Shown here one piece after another: positions 63,351 to 64,000 of a stretch of DNA of 64,000 bases. This DNA comes from Choristoneura fumiferana (lineage: Eukaryota > Arthropoda > Insecta > Lepidoptera > Tortricidae). The notes under the pieces were generated by a model that worked only from the letters and a program-made list of their open reading frames with translations, was not told where the DNA came from and did no database searches. The stretch's first letter is position 1. Each line of letters begins with the position of its first letter. The stretch lies in NCBI RefSeq assembly GCF_025370935.1, contig NC_133472.1, positions 21,105,805 to 21,169,804 on the forward strand. Reading direction: 5' to 3'. A program made the position numbers and the translations under genes.

Positions 63351-63620
63351 TGGAGCTTTGGCAAACTGATGTAATATATGGTAACAATTATTTAGTGGTG
63401 ACATCCTGCTCATCCTGGCGAGGATCGTCTCCGTAGAAGGGAACTCCTCAACAGTTGCTGGCACACGCAAAAGACTTTATATGATTGTTAAATTTCAATG
63501 CATTGCGTTTATATGATATACACCGCCTGATTCTGCAGCCAGGGTCGTCTGCTGATGACGGAACTCCTCAAGGGCTGACAGCATAGATACGATATTTTAC
63601 ACGCACGTTCAACGAGCTGA
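63351..63620 (+). repeat. Dispersed repeat family A, diverged copy 4
   Basis: Contains ttatttagtggtgacatcct, gaggatcgtctccgtagaag and aactcctcaacagttgctgg, in the order seen in the other copies. Confidence 0.6.
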
Positions 63621-64000
63621 CACAATGAGGGCTATGGTTTTTTATCTCACTAGATGGCGCACTGTTGCGTGAGGTTTTTAAGTATGGCTTTCAAAGTCTG
63701 TTATTACGGGCGTGAAAACAAAGTTTCGATTAAAATCATATTTAATACACTTTAAAACCTTACCATAAAAATATCCAGCAACCACAGTGTTGCTTAGTCC
63801 CGTTTTGTTCGGAAAAAAAGGGAGGAAAAAAGTTTCCGAAAGGCAAAATTGTCTCAAAACACAGATTCATTGCCCCGTAACGCATAATTGCCATCATTAA
63901 TTTCAGGTAATGCAAAATATTCACAAAATTATTCTAATTATAAATAAACCCGCGTAGCTCACCCAAAAACTATGAGATTTGACATTTCAGAGACCTCACG
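63621..64000. other. Window end, no feature
   Basis: AT-rich; nothing recognised. Confidence 0.4.

Overview
The window is animal nuclear DNA, most likely from a moth or butterfly (Lepidoptera). Coding regions are split by GT-AG introns and use the standard code. The AT-rich non-coding DNA is packed with repeats typical of lepidopteran genomes: Lep1/Helitron-like units that open with 'aatattataaatgcgaaagt' and close near 'gcgggcaaaagctagt', RTE-clade LINE remnants, short palindromic MITEs and a tRNA-derived SINE. The clade call is inference. The exon structures come from splice sites and reading phase.

Three protein-coding genes are supported. (1) 1461-3692, plus strand: an intronless PRMT9-type arginine methyltransferase with an N-terminal TPR region. 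(2) 10306-16426, minus strand: ribosomal stalk protein P0 (RpLP0), with six coding exons, an extra 5'UTR exon and a complete 317-residue product. (3) 19371-56517, plus strand: the PAXBP1/GCFC-family protein, with 16 coding exons over 37 kb. All its exon phases join without a break, giving about 807 residues. RpLP0 and PAXBP1 are head to head, about 2.7 kb apart.

Two introns of RpLP0 each hold a 132-nt box H/ACA snoRNA on the host strand. The two are paralogues: lower stem, pocket, H box and ACA box line up, and a helix is kept by compensating changes. They are the best-supported unlisted functional elements here.

Layout: 0-1.2 kb, LINE reverse-transcriptase remnant; 1.4-3.8 kb, PRMT9; 3.9-10.2 kb, repeats; 10.2-16.7 kb, RpLP0 with a 3.1-kb hAT-like insertion in one intron; 16.7-19.3 kb, a zinc-finger non-LTR element and a probable solo LTR carrying heat-shock-element motifs; 19.4-57.4 kb, PAXBP1, whose introns hold RTE copies, a 5-kb Lep1-type array, a 2.4-kb near-perfect foldback, MITEs, SINEs and tandem duplications; 57.4-64 kb, repeats with no supported gene.

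The PAXBP1 exons are mostly extremely GC-rich islands in AT-rich introns. This makes many spurious long ORFs on both strands, which are left out.
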